Shown piece after piece: positions 34,473 through 44,780 of a stretch of 64,000 bases of DNA; within the stretch, counting starts at the first letter, position 1, and each line of letters begins with the position of its first letter. This stretch comes from Papaver somniferum (Eukaryota; Streptophyta; Magnoliopsida; Ranunculales; Papaveraceae): assembly GCF_003573695.1 (NCBI RefSeq), contig NC_039367.1:29226442-29290441 (forward strand), in the 5' to 3' direction. Under the pieces are notes generated by a model. That model saw only the letters and a program-made list of their open reading frames with translations. It was not told the origin of the DNA and did no database searches. A program made the position numbers and the translations under genes.

Positions 34473-34519
34473 CCTGGCGAGATTGGGGTATACTCAAACT
34501 AATTGGGGTATACCCAATA
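34473..34519. repeat. Left terminal inverted repeat of PMD element copy 2
   Basis: After CCTGGCGAG it consists of two direct copies of the near-palindrome ATTGGGGTATACCCA, the first with one change. The right partner is 40279-40325. Confidence 0.8.
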
Positions 34520-34737
34520 AGACAAAATCTGGTTATTTTGAAGTAAAACCAAGCCATCCCTTAACCTTGTATTTTCTAAATGGCTAATATGCCCTTGGTT
34601 AATTAACACTAAAATTCTGATTAGGTTAATTAATTGAGTTTAGATTAAAATTTTGTAATTATGAATTCAATAAATTAAACCTTTCATTTGTCTTATGAGT
34701 TCGATTTGGATCAAAAAATTTGATTTTGAAAATGTAT

Positions 34738-35045
34738 AAGGTCGGCAAGGTAAACGTTTGAATAAGGTGCCGACCAAAGTTTGTCGGCAAGGTCTACTTT
34801 GAATAAGCTGTAGACGAAGAGAGGCCGTCATTGTTTTCGGATGCAGAATACCCCGACCTATTTTCGGCCGGAAGGGTCTTTGAATGAAGAATACGCCGAC
34901 TTTCTTGGGCCAGAATTTTACGGTCGGCATGGAAAACTTTCCTACAATGCCGGCGATAATATGGTCGGCATGAACATAATTTTTAACACTGCTGGCTGAC
35001 CTGTAGTCGGCATGATAAGATTTATAACCATGCCGGCATGTACTT
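34738..35045. repeat. Motif array near left end
   Basis: GGTCGGCAAGG, GTCGGCAAGGTC, GGTCGGCATGG, GGTCGGCATGA, GTCGGCATGATA and CATGCCGGCATG alternate with their complements about every 20-40 bp. Confidence 0.75.
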
Positions 35046-35153
35046 ATACCAAACAGAAAACAGAATATGGGAAGATGTAATTCACTTTATTCATTCAATT
35101 TAGGTTACTACATTGATTGAAACATAAAACCTAATCCTTGTCGACGGAAAAAA

Positions 35154-35253
35154 GAATGCACTTAGCATGTGCATCAAGCCTTTGAACCCCTAGGCGACCC
35201 TAGTGGACGAGTTATAGTCTCTTGAGGGCTTACATAGAGGTATACCCGCAAAA
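35154..35253 (-). repeat. Conserved ~100-bp block shared with an Athila-like element (copy b)
   Basis: Minus strand, starting 25 bp after the SANT-like stop. It carries ACTCGTCCACTAGGGTCGCC, then AAGGCTTGATGCACATGCTA and AGTGCATTC. Aligns with 3801-3902 and 61255-61353. Confidence 0.65.
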
Positions 35254-35277
35254 CCTATACAAAAACTTCTAAAGACA

Positions 35278-35785
35278 TCAATCTTCCTCCGGTGAAGACG
35301 ATACAACATCCAAGTAGTCCGGGTTATCCTCCAGGATTCTTTTGGCCAAGAAGTGATATTTTGCGTCGAACGCGAATGCTTCCCCCTTTACCTCCGAGTA
35401 ACGCGCTTTCACGACTTCGTGCTACAAAAACAAACTTACATTTGTTAGTGGTGTTTTATTGGAAGATAAAACAACATGGGTTACGTAAAACAAACCACAA
35501 AAATACTCACAAATTGTGCAATGGACAAGTTGAAGAGGAAAGTGTTAAAAATCCGGGGTTGGAGAGCTAAAAAATCAAGTATGGCATTTTCGATTACTTG
35601 GTGCCGATCATAGAATTCTTGAACACTTCTTCCATTAGGATTCCCAAAATCTTGCCTAAATTTGTTGTGTACCCTAGCCCAAAAGGTTACAACATCCACA
35701 CTTACGGAGGATTGCCTTCTAACTCAGTTTCCGCGTATCAAGATTTAGTGATTGCCAAATCTTCATTTGAATCAAATGAAGTCAT
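35278..35785 (-). pseudogene. SANT/Myb-like gene of the PMD element, copy 2
   Basis: Exon 1 (35785-35511) starts MTSFDSNEDLAITKS, then has TGA where Trp is expected. After a frame change it reads VTFWARVHNKFRQDFGNPNG then QVIENAILDFLALQPRIFN. The WARVHNKF and GNPNGR pattern is that of SANT/Myb-like proteins in plants, many derived from PIF/Harbinger ORF1. The intron has GTGAGT and TTTTTGTAG ends. Exon 2 (35421-35278) reads HEVVKARYSEVKGEAFAFDA, YHFLAKRILEDNPDYLD, ending SSPEED. A DNA-binding role is inferred from the family only. The one stop and one frame change make this copy defective, although the rest is well preserved. It lies downstream of the PMD gene in the same direction. Confidence 0.6.
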
Positions 35786-35999
35786 TGTTGTTTAGCTATT
35801 GGGTAAGTTAGATGGATTGTATGATTATATGAGCTTTGGAGAGTATATGGAACTATTTGTATGTTGTTTTGTAGAGAGAGGTAGTGTATTTATAGGATGG
35901 TGGCCAAATTTGGCCGTTATAGTGCCCAAGTACAAGTCAATCAATGAAATTGTGCTTGCAAAAAATTTGAAATTTAAATCCGCAGGCACTGGTTTATTT

Positions 36000-36535
36000 C
36001 ACCACTATGCCGACTAAGTCAGGCCGGCAAGGTCGAAATTTTGTAACCATGCCGACCTGATGATTTTAGGCATCAGGAGACCAGTTTCTTCTGTGTCTCC
36101 GCCGGAACTGTATTGGGTTATTAGCATGCCGTCCAGGATTCGGCCGGTAGGGTATGAATTTTGTTACCATGCCGACCTTATATGATTTTAGGCATCAGGA
36201 GAAGGTTTTTCTTCTGTACATCCGTCAGAACTGTATAGGGTCATTAGCATGCCGACCAGGATTCAGCCGGCAAGGTATGAATTTTGTTACCATGCCGACC
36301 TTATAAGATTTTAGGCATCAGGAGAAAGGTTTTTTTTTTGCCACATATAGCCGGCAAGGTCGATAACATATTACCTTGCCGGCAAGTAAACAACCGGCTA
36401 GGTAGGAATCGTATTACCTTGCCGACCCTGGTAACTACATAATTTCCGTTGTCAGGGCCGACAGTCTGACAATTCACAACCTTGCCGGCCCTGGGACAGT
36501 CGGCAATGTAACTTAAAAGAAGCATGCCGGCATAA
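36000..36535. repeat. Motif array between the two element genes, with ~120-bp tandem units
   Basis: Units beginning ACCATGCCGACC at 36046, 36166 and 36289 are about 120 bp long. Each contains CAGCCGGCAAGGTATGAATT-type and TTAGGCATCAGGAGA segments. The array continues to 36535 with CCTTGCCGGC / GCCGGCAAGG pairs in both orientations. Confidence 0.8.
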
Positions 36536-36683
36536 GTATTGAAATTTTACATAGCTAAACAAACCATTCATTCAACAACTAGAAATCTAACAATTTTTGT
36601 CCAAAATACGAAAACATGTCCCATAACCCTTAAAAAAACATTTTTCCACCACAACATAAATAAATAAACTAGGAAAGCATTCA

Positions 36684-39600
36684 CTAACCACGACCATGAC
36701 CACGAACACGACCCCGTTTAGGAACACTACCACTGTTTCTACCTTAACCACCACGACCACTACGAGCCCTCTTTTTGTCAGTATTCAGCTTGGATTGTGC
36801 TTCCCTCCTAGCTTTTTCTTCCACTTTTACTTCAGCCTCAAGTTGCTTGAACAATACATGGGCATACTCATTGTCAACATTGCAAGCATAGTCAATGTGC
36901 TTGCTTTGCTCTTCAATCGATAAAGGCTCACCTCTGTCTTTCGCGCAACACAACACCTTCACAAAGGTCTTCAATTGCTCCTTCTATTTTCAATTAAACA
37001 ACAAACAATTAATAGAATGATTCGATAATGCAATCTAAAAATAGTAAGAGAAACTGTAAAATACTTACAAAGAACTTAAGCATTGTTGCTGGGTCTTTCG
37101 ATTCCATCTTCCTCTTACGAGCCAGTTCTTCAGCAGTCATTTCCCTAATCACAGTAGGACGAGCCCAACCTAAGTACCACGCCATGTATTTCTCAGTAGC
37201 TTCATGACCGGTGGTCACCTCGTACAAGAGACTCACATCGATTTTACGGCCACGTCTATCGTCCCAATGTTCTTGAGTTGGTGCTGGATCGTAAGCGCCG
37301 TCAATACTTTTTTGGGACGTGGTGCATTCAACCATTCCCATAGTAAAGAACGGCTTTTCTTCATCGAAATGAGGTTCTTCTTGGACGTAACCCAATTGTC
37401 GCATTACCCGATGTGGATCGTACATTGAATATCCATCATACATAGTCATCAAGGGTCCATAGTATAATGCAACTTCATCTCTCATTTGTATTAAACCTTT
37501 AGTTCTAGCATCTCTATACGGATCAAATATCACCTCCTCCAAAGTCAATTTGTCGATGGCGTTTCGGAGTTTCATAAGATTTTGCGGCATTTCCTTATCC
37601 TGATTACCCTTAAAACTGTACCTTTACGCTCTTGGCTTATCAACCGCAACATTCTCATCCACTTTGACGTAGGAGTTGGTTTTGAACAAAGAAGGGAAGT
37701 GCTCATATATCCAAACCTATGCAAAAAAAAGTTTAGTAAGAATCTTACCTTACGAGAATTTTGCAAATATAAATGATTTAGACAATAAAATTACCTGGAA
37801 GAGACATGTGTTTCCCTTAAATTGCTTAGTGAGTGCCCTAGAACATTTTGTCAACTCATTGTTAAATAAGGCGACCACCGCAGTACCCCAAGAATACTCA
37901 CGCATCTTATCTAAGGGATCCAATATTTGCAAGTAACTGGCCTCGACCAAGCTTTCGGAACTGTCGGGGAAGATACATTTGCCCAGGACGTATAGAAAAT
38001 AAGCTGACGCGGTAGCATTGATTCGCACCGGGTTCACCCTTCCTTCCTTATCAAAGATTTTTTTTGTCTCCCATAATATGTCCCTCAACTTCTTCAGATT
38101 AAACTTCTTGCTTAGACGACCATCCTTCATCTCAAGAACAGACTCCGTCTCAACCTGATTCCAATCGAACAATTTCTGGATCAATGCGTAAATATCCTTG
38201 AAAGGAAACTTTTATCAAATCCCTCAGTGACTGCTTTTCCATCAACCTCGAGGCCTAGAATTTGTTGAGCATCATCGGGAGTTATCGCCATCTCACCGAA
38301 TGGGAATAACATTGTATCAGTCTCTCCGTAGAACCTCTCACAAAATGCAGATACGGTAACTTTATCATGCTCAATATTCGAACTCTCCACCGCAGGCCAC
38401 AACCCGCAGTTCTTGGAAATCACTTTCACCTCCTCACATTCCTTGTCAAGATTCCAAGTATTAGTCACTGAACACGAAGCTTGGTGCCTCATGAGACGGA
38501 CAGCATGCTTGTGATCCTAAATACCAAAAAAACAAAATGAAAAGAAATACAAACACTTGACGCAAATTTAAGATAGTTACATACTTGAATAAAGAACAAA
38601 GACAAATTGAGATTACTTACGATAGTATTATGGATCGTACATGCCCATGAGTCTTTGTATCCAAAAAGAACTTGTCCACCATATCTTGGGGTCCCCCTTG
38701 GAATCTCACCCTTTCTCAGTGCAACCATCAAGTGACGGGGAGACATGTGAGAATCAGTTGGTTGTGATCACCCTATTCCTCGTTCCGGTTTCGGTTGAAG
38801 TTGAAGCTGAAGCTTCGGTGGGTTGAACAATAGATAGAGTTTGTTCTCCATCTCCATCTCCTTATTCTTATTCTTGTTCTTGTTCCTCTTCCTCTTCAAC
38901 AAATTCATCTTGTATATTCTTACCTTTATCTCCATTACCATTATCATCATCATTACCTCCTCCAACATCAGGCATGTCTTGATTACCATCATCATCATCA
39001 TTGTTACCTCCTCCAGCAGCCGGAGTGCTTTCATCAACATCATCACCTCTTCTACCATATGGAATTGATTGGTCTTCATCTGGAGTCTCGTCTGAATCAC
39101 TGGGTTCAGATGGTGGTTCAGAATCATTCGTCATACGGATCTTTGTCGTTCCCGGCACAACGTATGTCCCTCGATGTGTTGAAGTCAAGAATTTATCACC
39201 AACACGAGGAGGTCTTGAAGGAGGACTAATAGCTTTCAGAGCTTTCTTCTTTTCCTTTTCCAACCCAAACAAGAACAATTAAGAAAAAAAATTACAGGTC
39301 GGCAGGGTCTACAAATATAACATATTCGGCGGAAACATGGCCGGAAGGGTCGATATCTAAATTACATGCCGGCCAAACTACAGCCGGCAGGGTATCCTTA
39401 ACATAGACTGCCGGCTTATAACACATATGAACACAATAGAAACAAGGATTTTTCACATTACAGGTCGGCAAGGTCCATAACCCATACATCACCGGCTGAC
39501 AAACCGCCGGCATGGTTTTATATAAATTTCCGGTTTTAAAAATTCAAGGCATCAGGAACCAATATATTGAAAACAAATAGCCGACAGGGTAAAAAATAAT

Positions 39601-40042
39601 AACATGTCGGCTTCATTAAAAAACTGACGCTGGAAAGGCCTACATTTGAATAACCTGCCGGCCCTAATAGTAGCAGTTGCAGACACTAAACAACCGACAA
39701 GTTCTTCAACCAAAGAGCTTGCCGGCCAAACCTTAACTATGAAAAGCCGACAAGGTCGATAACATAGTACCTTGCCGGAGTCGCAACTGCCAATTCACAA
39801 TTTCGATTTTTCTGACCTAATTTGACATGCAAACATGAAATCGAAGTACTAGAGTGAGTTTAAGTATGCCCTTACTTTCTTAATCGCACCATTTCTCGTG
39901 TTTCAGCGCCTGCGAATTCTTCTTTTTTAACCATTTTTTTCTTCTCTTTTTGTTGAATTAGTTTTGCAAATTCGGGATTGTATTCATTGCGCTTTCTATT
40001 TGTTTGTTTCATCTTACTAGCCCTAGGTGGTGGCAGATCCAT
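36684..40042 (-). pseudogene. Plant mobile domain (PMD) gene of the element, copy 2
   Basis: Exon 1 (40042-39876) is basic: MDLPPPRASKMKQTNRKRNE then YNPEFAKLIQQKEKKK, with a GTAAGG donor. After a 0.6-kb intron, exon 2 (about 39255-38621) holds an Asp/Glu/Asn-rich linker, then LRKGEIPRGTPRYGGQVLFG. Exon 3 (38516-37795) carries the PMD core (SAFCERFYGETDTMLFPFGE, ITPDDAQQILGLEVDG). Exon 4 (37717-37069) carries VIFDPYRDARTKGLIQMRDE and WYLGWARPTVIREM. Exon 5 (36983-36684) has a coiled stretch and an Arg/Gly-rich tail. PMD proteins such as MAIN and MAIL act in plant nuclei in silencing and meristem maintenance; this is the transposon-borne type. Defects: two TAA near 38860 and a frame change near 38770, one-base loss near 38205, TAA near 37625 and near 36745. 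Otherwise every splice site is intact. Confidence 0.75.
39295..39780. repeat. Motif array inside PMD intron 1
   Basis: GGTCGGCAGGGTC, GCCGGAAGGGTC, CATGCCGGCC, GCCGGCAGGGTA, GGTCGGCAAGGTCC, GCCGGCATGG, CTTGCCGGCC and CCGACAAGGTCG occur every 25-45 bp. Confidence 0.75.
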
Positions 40043-40278
40043 CGATGAAGATTAATCGGAGTTTTCGAATCGACGATTTTAACGAATTGATCGAAGAGTT
40101 TTGGTGGTGGTGGGGGTGATGAAGCCGGTATGGTTGTGGAGGAGAAGAAGAAGAGAATAAGAAGATGAAATAAAAAGATTAAAAATGATTTAGGATAATA
40201 GGTTTTTAAAGAGTAAGGGTAGTTTTGTAACTTACCCATTAGGACTCCCCCTAAAACCCTTAAAAAGAGTCCCTTTAA

Positions 40279-40325
40279 AATTGGGTATACCCCAATTAAT
40301 CTGGGTATACCCCAATCAGGCCAGG
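40279..40325. repeat. Right terminal inverted repeat of PMD element copy 2
   Basis: Two copies of TTGGGTATACCCCAAT-type near-palindromes followed by CAGGCCAGG, then the target duplication TTTATTAG. Confidence 0.8.
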
Positions 40326-40333
40326 TTTATTAG

Positions 40334-40934
40334 GTTTCATGATTCTAATAGAAAGAATAAATGTCTTCAATCTAATCAAAACCCATTACTAAAATAACAA
40401 CAAAAATAACATAACGAAATTAATTCAATCAAAAAAATTGAATTAATCCATTAGAGAGAGCTCTCTGTCATTTTTTTTCTTAAAATCCTAGAGAAAATTA
40501 AATAGATGCCCCCTTTTTTTCCAGAATTCTTCACAAATACCTCTAAGTGATACTTTTTAGGTTTCTAGGGTCTAGTTGTTGGCACGTCTAATATTATATT
40601 AAGTCAACTCCATCTCTAAAGGAGGTCGAGTTGATGTTTTCACGCGACAAAAACATACTAGTTCAATTACATTATCCAAAAAAGTACTAGTTCATTTTTG
40701 TTATCCACTTAAAATAAACCTCTTAAGGTTTTTTTAAAAACTCGGGGGTATTTTTCAATGTATGCGAACCAGTGGTTTGAGACAAATAGTCAGGAGAATT
40801 TCCATACCTAACTCAAATAGGTTCGAGTCATAGATTAAGTCTTAGACAGAAATCGATTCAGTGGTTACAAAAAAAAAAATGGTCTGACATCTGACTCAGG
40901 CGGAGTCAGATTCAGATTGAGGGTCAGGCGCAAA
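40334..40934. other. Intergenic DNA; nothing recognised
   Basis: AT-rich flank of the PMD element on one side and the hAT element on the other. Confidence 0.4.
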
Positions 40935-42448
40935 TAAGGGTGCACACAGTACGGTTCGGCTCGGTTCTCGCCGAGGCCGAGGCCGAGTACCTGTACCTCC
41001 CAGAGGTCGGTTCCCATATTTTGGACCGGAACCGTGTACCTCGGTTCCGGTACCATTCGGTACATGTACGGTTTCGGTACGGGACCGGTACCGGTCGGTA
41101 CTTTTCCAACAACAACATCATTGTCATTAAAACTCTGGATTTAATCAAACCTGCACCACCTAAAACTCCATTACTCAAACATGTAACACTTCATCAGTTC
41201 ATCACCATTTCACTCCAAAGATACCCAAGCCATCACCTTCATCAACTTACAACTCCACCTGTAGCTTCAGCTTAACTATTTTATCCCACTATCTCCATTT
41301 CTGCATCACTAACAACATCATCCCAACACTAGTTTATTCCATTAATCTAAACCTCACTGCAACTCTAAGAAATTACAGCTCCATTCACATAATCTGCACC
41401 ACCATCCCTGAAACTAAAGTTCAGCTGCATACTCAACTCCTCTTCTTCCCGAACTACAACTCAGATCAACAATTTCATTACCTCCAGCAATCCAATAAAT
41501 CACTAAACCTAATACAATTCAAATTCTCAAACACTTAACCAATTCAATCATCTCCAACTCTGACAACTAGAGCCAATTATACCAAACAACTATCTTAACT
41601 ATAACTCACAGATTCACATATATTCATATACACTCAAGATAATCAATAATCTACCAATTGAAACGAAAATACTAAACTTAATCGGAAAAGGAATCTTACC
41701 CAAGCGTTAGAATCCTCTGAAAAGATGAATTTCCAATTCAAGTTTATAACATGCATTCAAACTCTTCAATTCGACCAGACCCAGTCTCTAATAATCCATG
41801 TAGAACCTTAAATTCAACTTATAAATCTCATTTGAGTTCCTCTTGTGAAACCCTAACTCTTCAACCTAACATCAACAGCTTCTGAACATCAATTTAAACA
41901 ACAACCCATTGATTCTGCGTGCAACAGATACTCGATATCGTTAACAATTCTTCTCAAAACCTTATCTCAAGTTGGGGAAGAACATATGAACCCTAACCCT
42001 TCAATTTCTCAAATCAAACTCCCGAATCAAAAACCCTAATCTTCATCCTCAAAATATGCCTTGATCTCTGCTCAACCCTCACGATCTCATAATTTAATTT
42101 CATCTGTCAAAACTTTCAGAATCGCCAGAGGCGAAGAACAGAAGAAGAAATAAAGGGAAGTAGGAAACTTAAACCCTAACCGGCTAACCCTTAGTTTATA
42201 TATCCCCTTTAATCTAACGGCTAATACTGATCCTTATCCCCAAAATCTAACGGTTTATATAATTCGGAACTTTCGGTCTGGTACGGCACGGTACTTGTAT
42301 TGGATCGTGTACTTGTACCTCCCAGACCTCGGTTCCTATTTTTGGGACCGGTACCTGTACCTTGTACCTCGGTTCGGTCCAAAACCAGGTACGGTTCCAC
42401 CGGTTCCGGCTCGGTCCGGCGGTCCGGCTCGGTTCCTGTGCACCCTTA
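40935..42448. mobile_element. hAT-like non-autonomous element
   Basis: The ends TAAGGGTGCACA and TGTGCACCCTTA are inverted, and GGCGCAAA flanks them as an 8-bp target duplication (40927-40934 and 42449-42456). The terminal 170-200 bp on each side are GC-rich and full of GGTTCGG, GGTACC and CCGGTACC motifs, as in other plant hAT MITEs. The interior is AT- and CCA-rich with no transposase. 1514 bp. Confidence 0.85.
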
Positions 42449-42456
42449 GGCGCAAA

Positions 42457-43084
42457 TAAACAAGCCATGATATAGAGTGACAATAGATGAATAGCATAAA
42501 CGAAAGAATCCTTATAAAAGGAAAACGGGTGTAACTTTCCTATGAGACACTAGCCATCTTCTCTAAATTAACATATGTTATATTTCGGAAAATGATGTGT
42601 ATTTCGCAGACTGAATCCCGCAGATTGTACCGATAGAGACATAGTGGGTGGGACCTTAACCCGCCAAATGGGTTATCCCTGCTAATCCATAAGGGAGGGT
42701 TGGGATCCCACCCACTCTATCACTGTCGATACAACCCGCGACATATGTATCAGTTCTCTATATTATTCCGTATCCAAGTGGTCCGGATGAGATCCATGAC
42801 CTTTTAAATTTTACTTTAGTAATCAATGTAAGTTACGCTAGGAATAGTCTGTATCACATTAGGTTTGGCACGACAGAGAAACTAAAATCAATGTCGAGAA
42901 AATGATTCTTCTTTAAATCTTCCTCTTCTATTTTACATTCTTTTCGCCAAAGAGATGTTCATTTTCTCTATCTTGACTTTTGTGGTATTGGAAGAGTCGA
43001 GTTAATGTTGAAATGGATTGATTCTGATTTTTTTTTTAGGTTTTCAATAATCATATTTCGTTAAACCTTCGATAGAATTGAAAA
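42457..43084. other. Intergenic DNA with a small hairpin element
   Basis: 42617-42655 (CCCGCAGATTGTACCGATAG then AGTGGGTGGGACC) pairs with 42702-42740 (GGGATCCCACCCACT then GTCGATACAACCCGCG), a foldback of about 125 bp that could be a tiny MITE. Nothing else is seen. Confidence 0.5.
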
Positions 43085-43530
43085 CGCGGGGTATTTAGTA
43101 CACCACTAGTTTTTTTGTTCGGGAACCAATATAGACAATCCTTGTACAATCTATACATTCGAATACGAAATTGTATTTAAGATTGCTTTAAAAAGGTAAA
43201 CCTAGTATACGCACGAACTATTTACGAACCGAATTCCAACAAGAACATGTCTTGTAATCTATATTTCAAGATACTAATTCACCAAGACGAGTCTGATAGG
43301 TTCATACAGTTGGTGGGAAACTGGATAACTATTGCATTGTTATTTTAGTTTTCGATTATTGATTTGATTGACTAACGGTTGTTGAAACTTTGATTTTACC
43401 TAGTTGGATTATTCTTGAGAGCCTTCTCTTCTGACGTAAGGGTCACTCAAACTAGATCAAATTATCGACGGGATCATTAGAACTATTTGTAGATCTAAAG
43501 ACATCTTGTGATAATCCATTGTTAACAGAC
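43085..43530. mobile_element. Copia LTR fragments
   Basis: 43100-43290 resembles the primer-side end of the LTRs at 10848 and 14850 (CACCACTAGTTTTTTTGTTC, GGAACC, AATTCCAACAAGA). 43300-43530 is the inverse of 7390-7590 (AACGGTTGTTG, AGATCTAAAGA, AATCCATTGTTAACA). Confidence 0.5.
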
Positions 43531-43936
43531 ATAGAGACATGAGATGAATTCACAACCATAAGTGTAAGAAGTAAGAATTAGTGATCCTCCTCCTAATCCA
43601 CCACCTCCTAGTGAAGGTCAAACTGTTGAATTTTGAATACTTAGCACAAACCTTTTCCTTTAAATATACACAAATAATATTGTGTAGGGAAGTGTTATAC
43701 TTTAAATATACACAAGTAATATTATGAAATAACTTGCATTGATACAAGTAATTATGCATGCTTAAAATATTATCCAGGATCCTATTTAACACAAAATCAG
43801 CTCATGGCTGGCCTTAGTTCTACACTCTAGTGAGACAGTACCGCATCTATCAATCTAACAAGAACTAGGACCAAATAACTATTTGTCACCATCTCACATC
43901 TATCGTTTGTACAAACATTTAACATTGTTTTATTAG
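43531..43936. repeat. Duplicated host segment (copy 2)
   Basis: Paralogue of 34076-34472, uninterrupted through TTTATTAGGTCATATG. A Gypsy LTR begins within about ten bases of the site where the PMD element sits in the other copy. Confidence 0.75.
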
Positions 43937-44169
43937 GTCATATGTGTTGATGGTGGATTTTCAGCAAGGGATAAAATCGTAAAATCATGATACTGCATGT
44001 TTCTGGCCTGGCCTCAGGAACACATGTGATGTTTCATGTTTTATGATCAGTGAACCGTTTCACTATCTCTGATCGAGTACCTCTCAGAGCCACGATGAAT
44101 ATGTTTCTCGAAAGTCCTCCCACCTGTTGAGCGTTCGATGCTATGCATTTCATCGTGCCCTCTATTAGA

Positions 44170-44480
44170 AGAACGACTGGGCGGTCCTCCTACAAAATTG
44201 TTTATTGAGAGGGCAAAACGCCTTCAGGACGTCAACGACACTCGTTGTTCCCTGACTACATAGAGAAACCTGCATCTACATAGAAGAATGATTGGGCGGT
44301 CCTCCTATATAATTGTTTGTTGAGAGGGAAAATCGCCTTCAGGACGTCGGCGACACTCATTTGTTGTTCCCTGACTATGTATAGAGACCGTGTATAGATT
44401 CAGGCGGCTCTCCTACATCATTGTTTGTTGAGGGGGATAAACACCTTCAGGACGTTAACAACGCTACACGTTGTTCCTTG
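44170..44480. repeat. Three tandem units of ~115 bp in the LTR
   Basis: Units start at about 44173, 44290 and 44400 with GGGCGGTCCTCCTA-type sequence and contain TTGTTTGTTGAGAGGG, CTTCAGGACGTC and GTTGTTCCCTGACTA. Confidence 0.75.
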
Positions 44481-44589
44481 ACTATGCATCTTTCAGAACG
44501 AGTATGATGCTTCAACTATCTCATATCTCTTCTGCAATAAATTAATTCTACTGTGACATTCACCGATTAAATTCCTAGAAAATAATCTA

Positions 44590-44780
44590 TCTTATTACTC
44601 TGTTCCATGGCTGATCCCATGGATTAGTAATAGATAACCACTTTATCTCATTACTCCGTTCCCTGAATCCCCCGGATGGATTTCATGGATTAGTAATAGA
44701 TGCTCAACTCATTTTATTACTCCGTTTCATGAATCATTCTCAGCTGAATTTCATGAATTAGTAATAAATACTCCACAATC
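44590..44780. repeat. Three tandem ~65-bp palindromic units in the LTR
   Basis: Each unit runs TTATTACTCTGTTCCATGG to CATGGATTAGTAATAGAT, so it can fold on itself (ATTACT/AGTAAT and CCATGG arms). Confidence 0.7.

Larger units (their letters stand above)
34473..40325 (-). mobile_element. Complete PMD/SANT two-gene TIR element, copy 2
   Basis: Element of 5853 bp. The left end CCTGGCGAGATTGGGGTATA and right end (reversed) CCTGGCCTGATTGGGGTATA start imperfect inverted repeats of 47 bp. TTTATTAG flanks both ends (34465-34472 and 40326-40333). A paralogous segment carries a single TTTATTAG at 43929-43936. Inside are a six-part PMD gene and a two-exon SANT/Myb-like gene, both minus strand, plus three arrays of GTCGGCATG / CCGGCAAGG motifs. 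No DDE transposase was found. The 8-bp duplication suits hAT or a Mutator-like element with a shortened site; PMD genes are known as passengers of MULE and Gypsy elements, so class is open. Confidence 0.8.

Noticed and set aside
38768..39068. Overlapping Met/Lys/Glu-rich and Ser/Ile-rich frames
   Set aside because: Shadow frames of the acidic linker of the PMD gene.
40940..41275. GC-rich frame of 111 codons
   Set aside because: It lies in the terminal GGTACC/CCGGTACC repeats of a hAT-like element and reads as low-complexity RY/GT runs.
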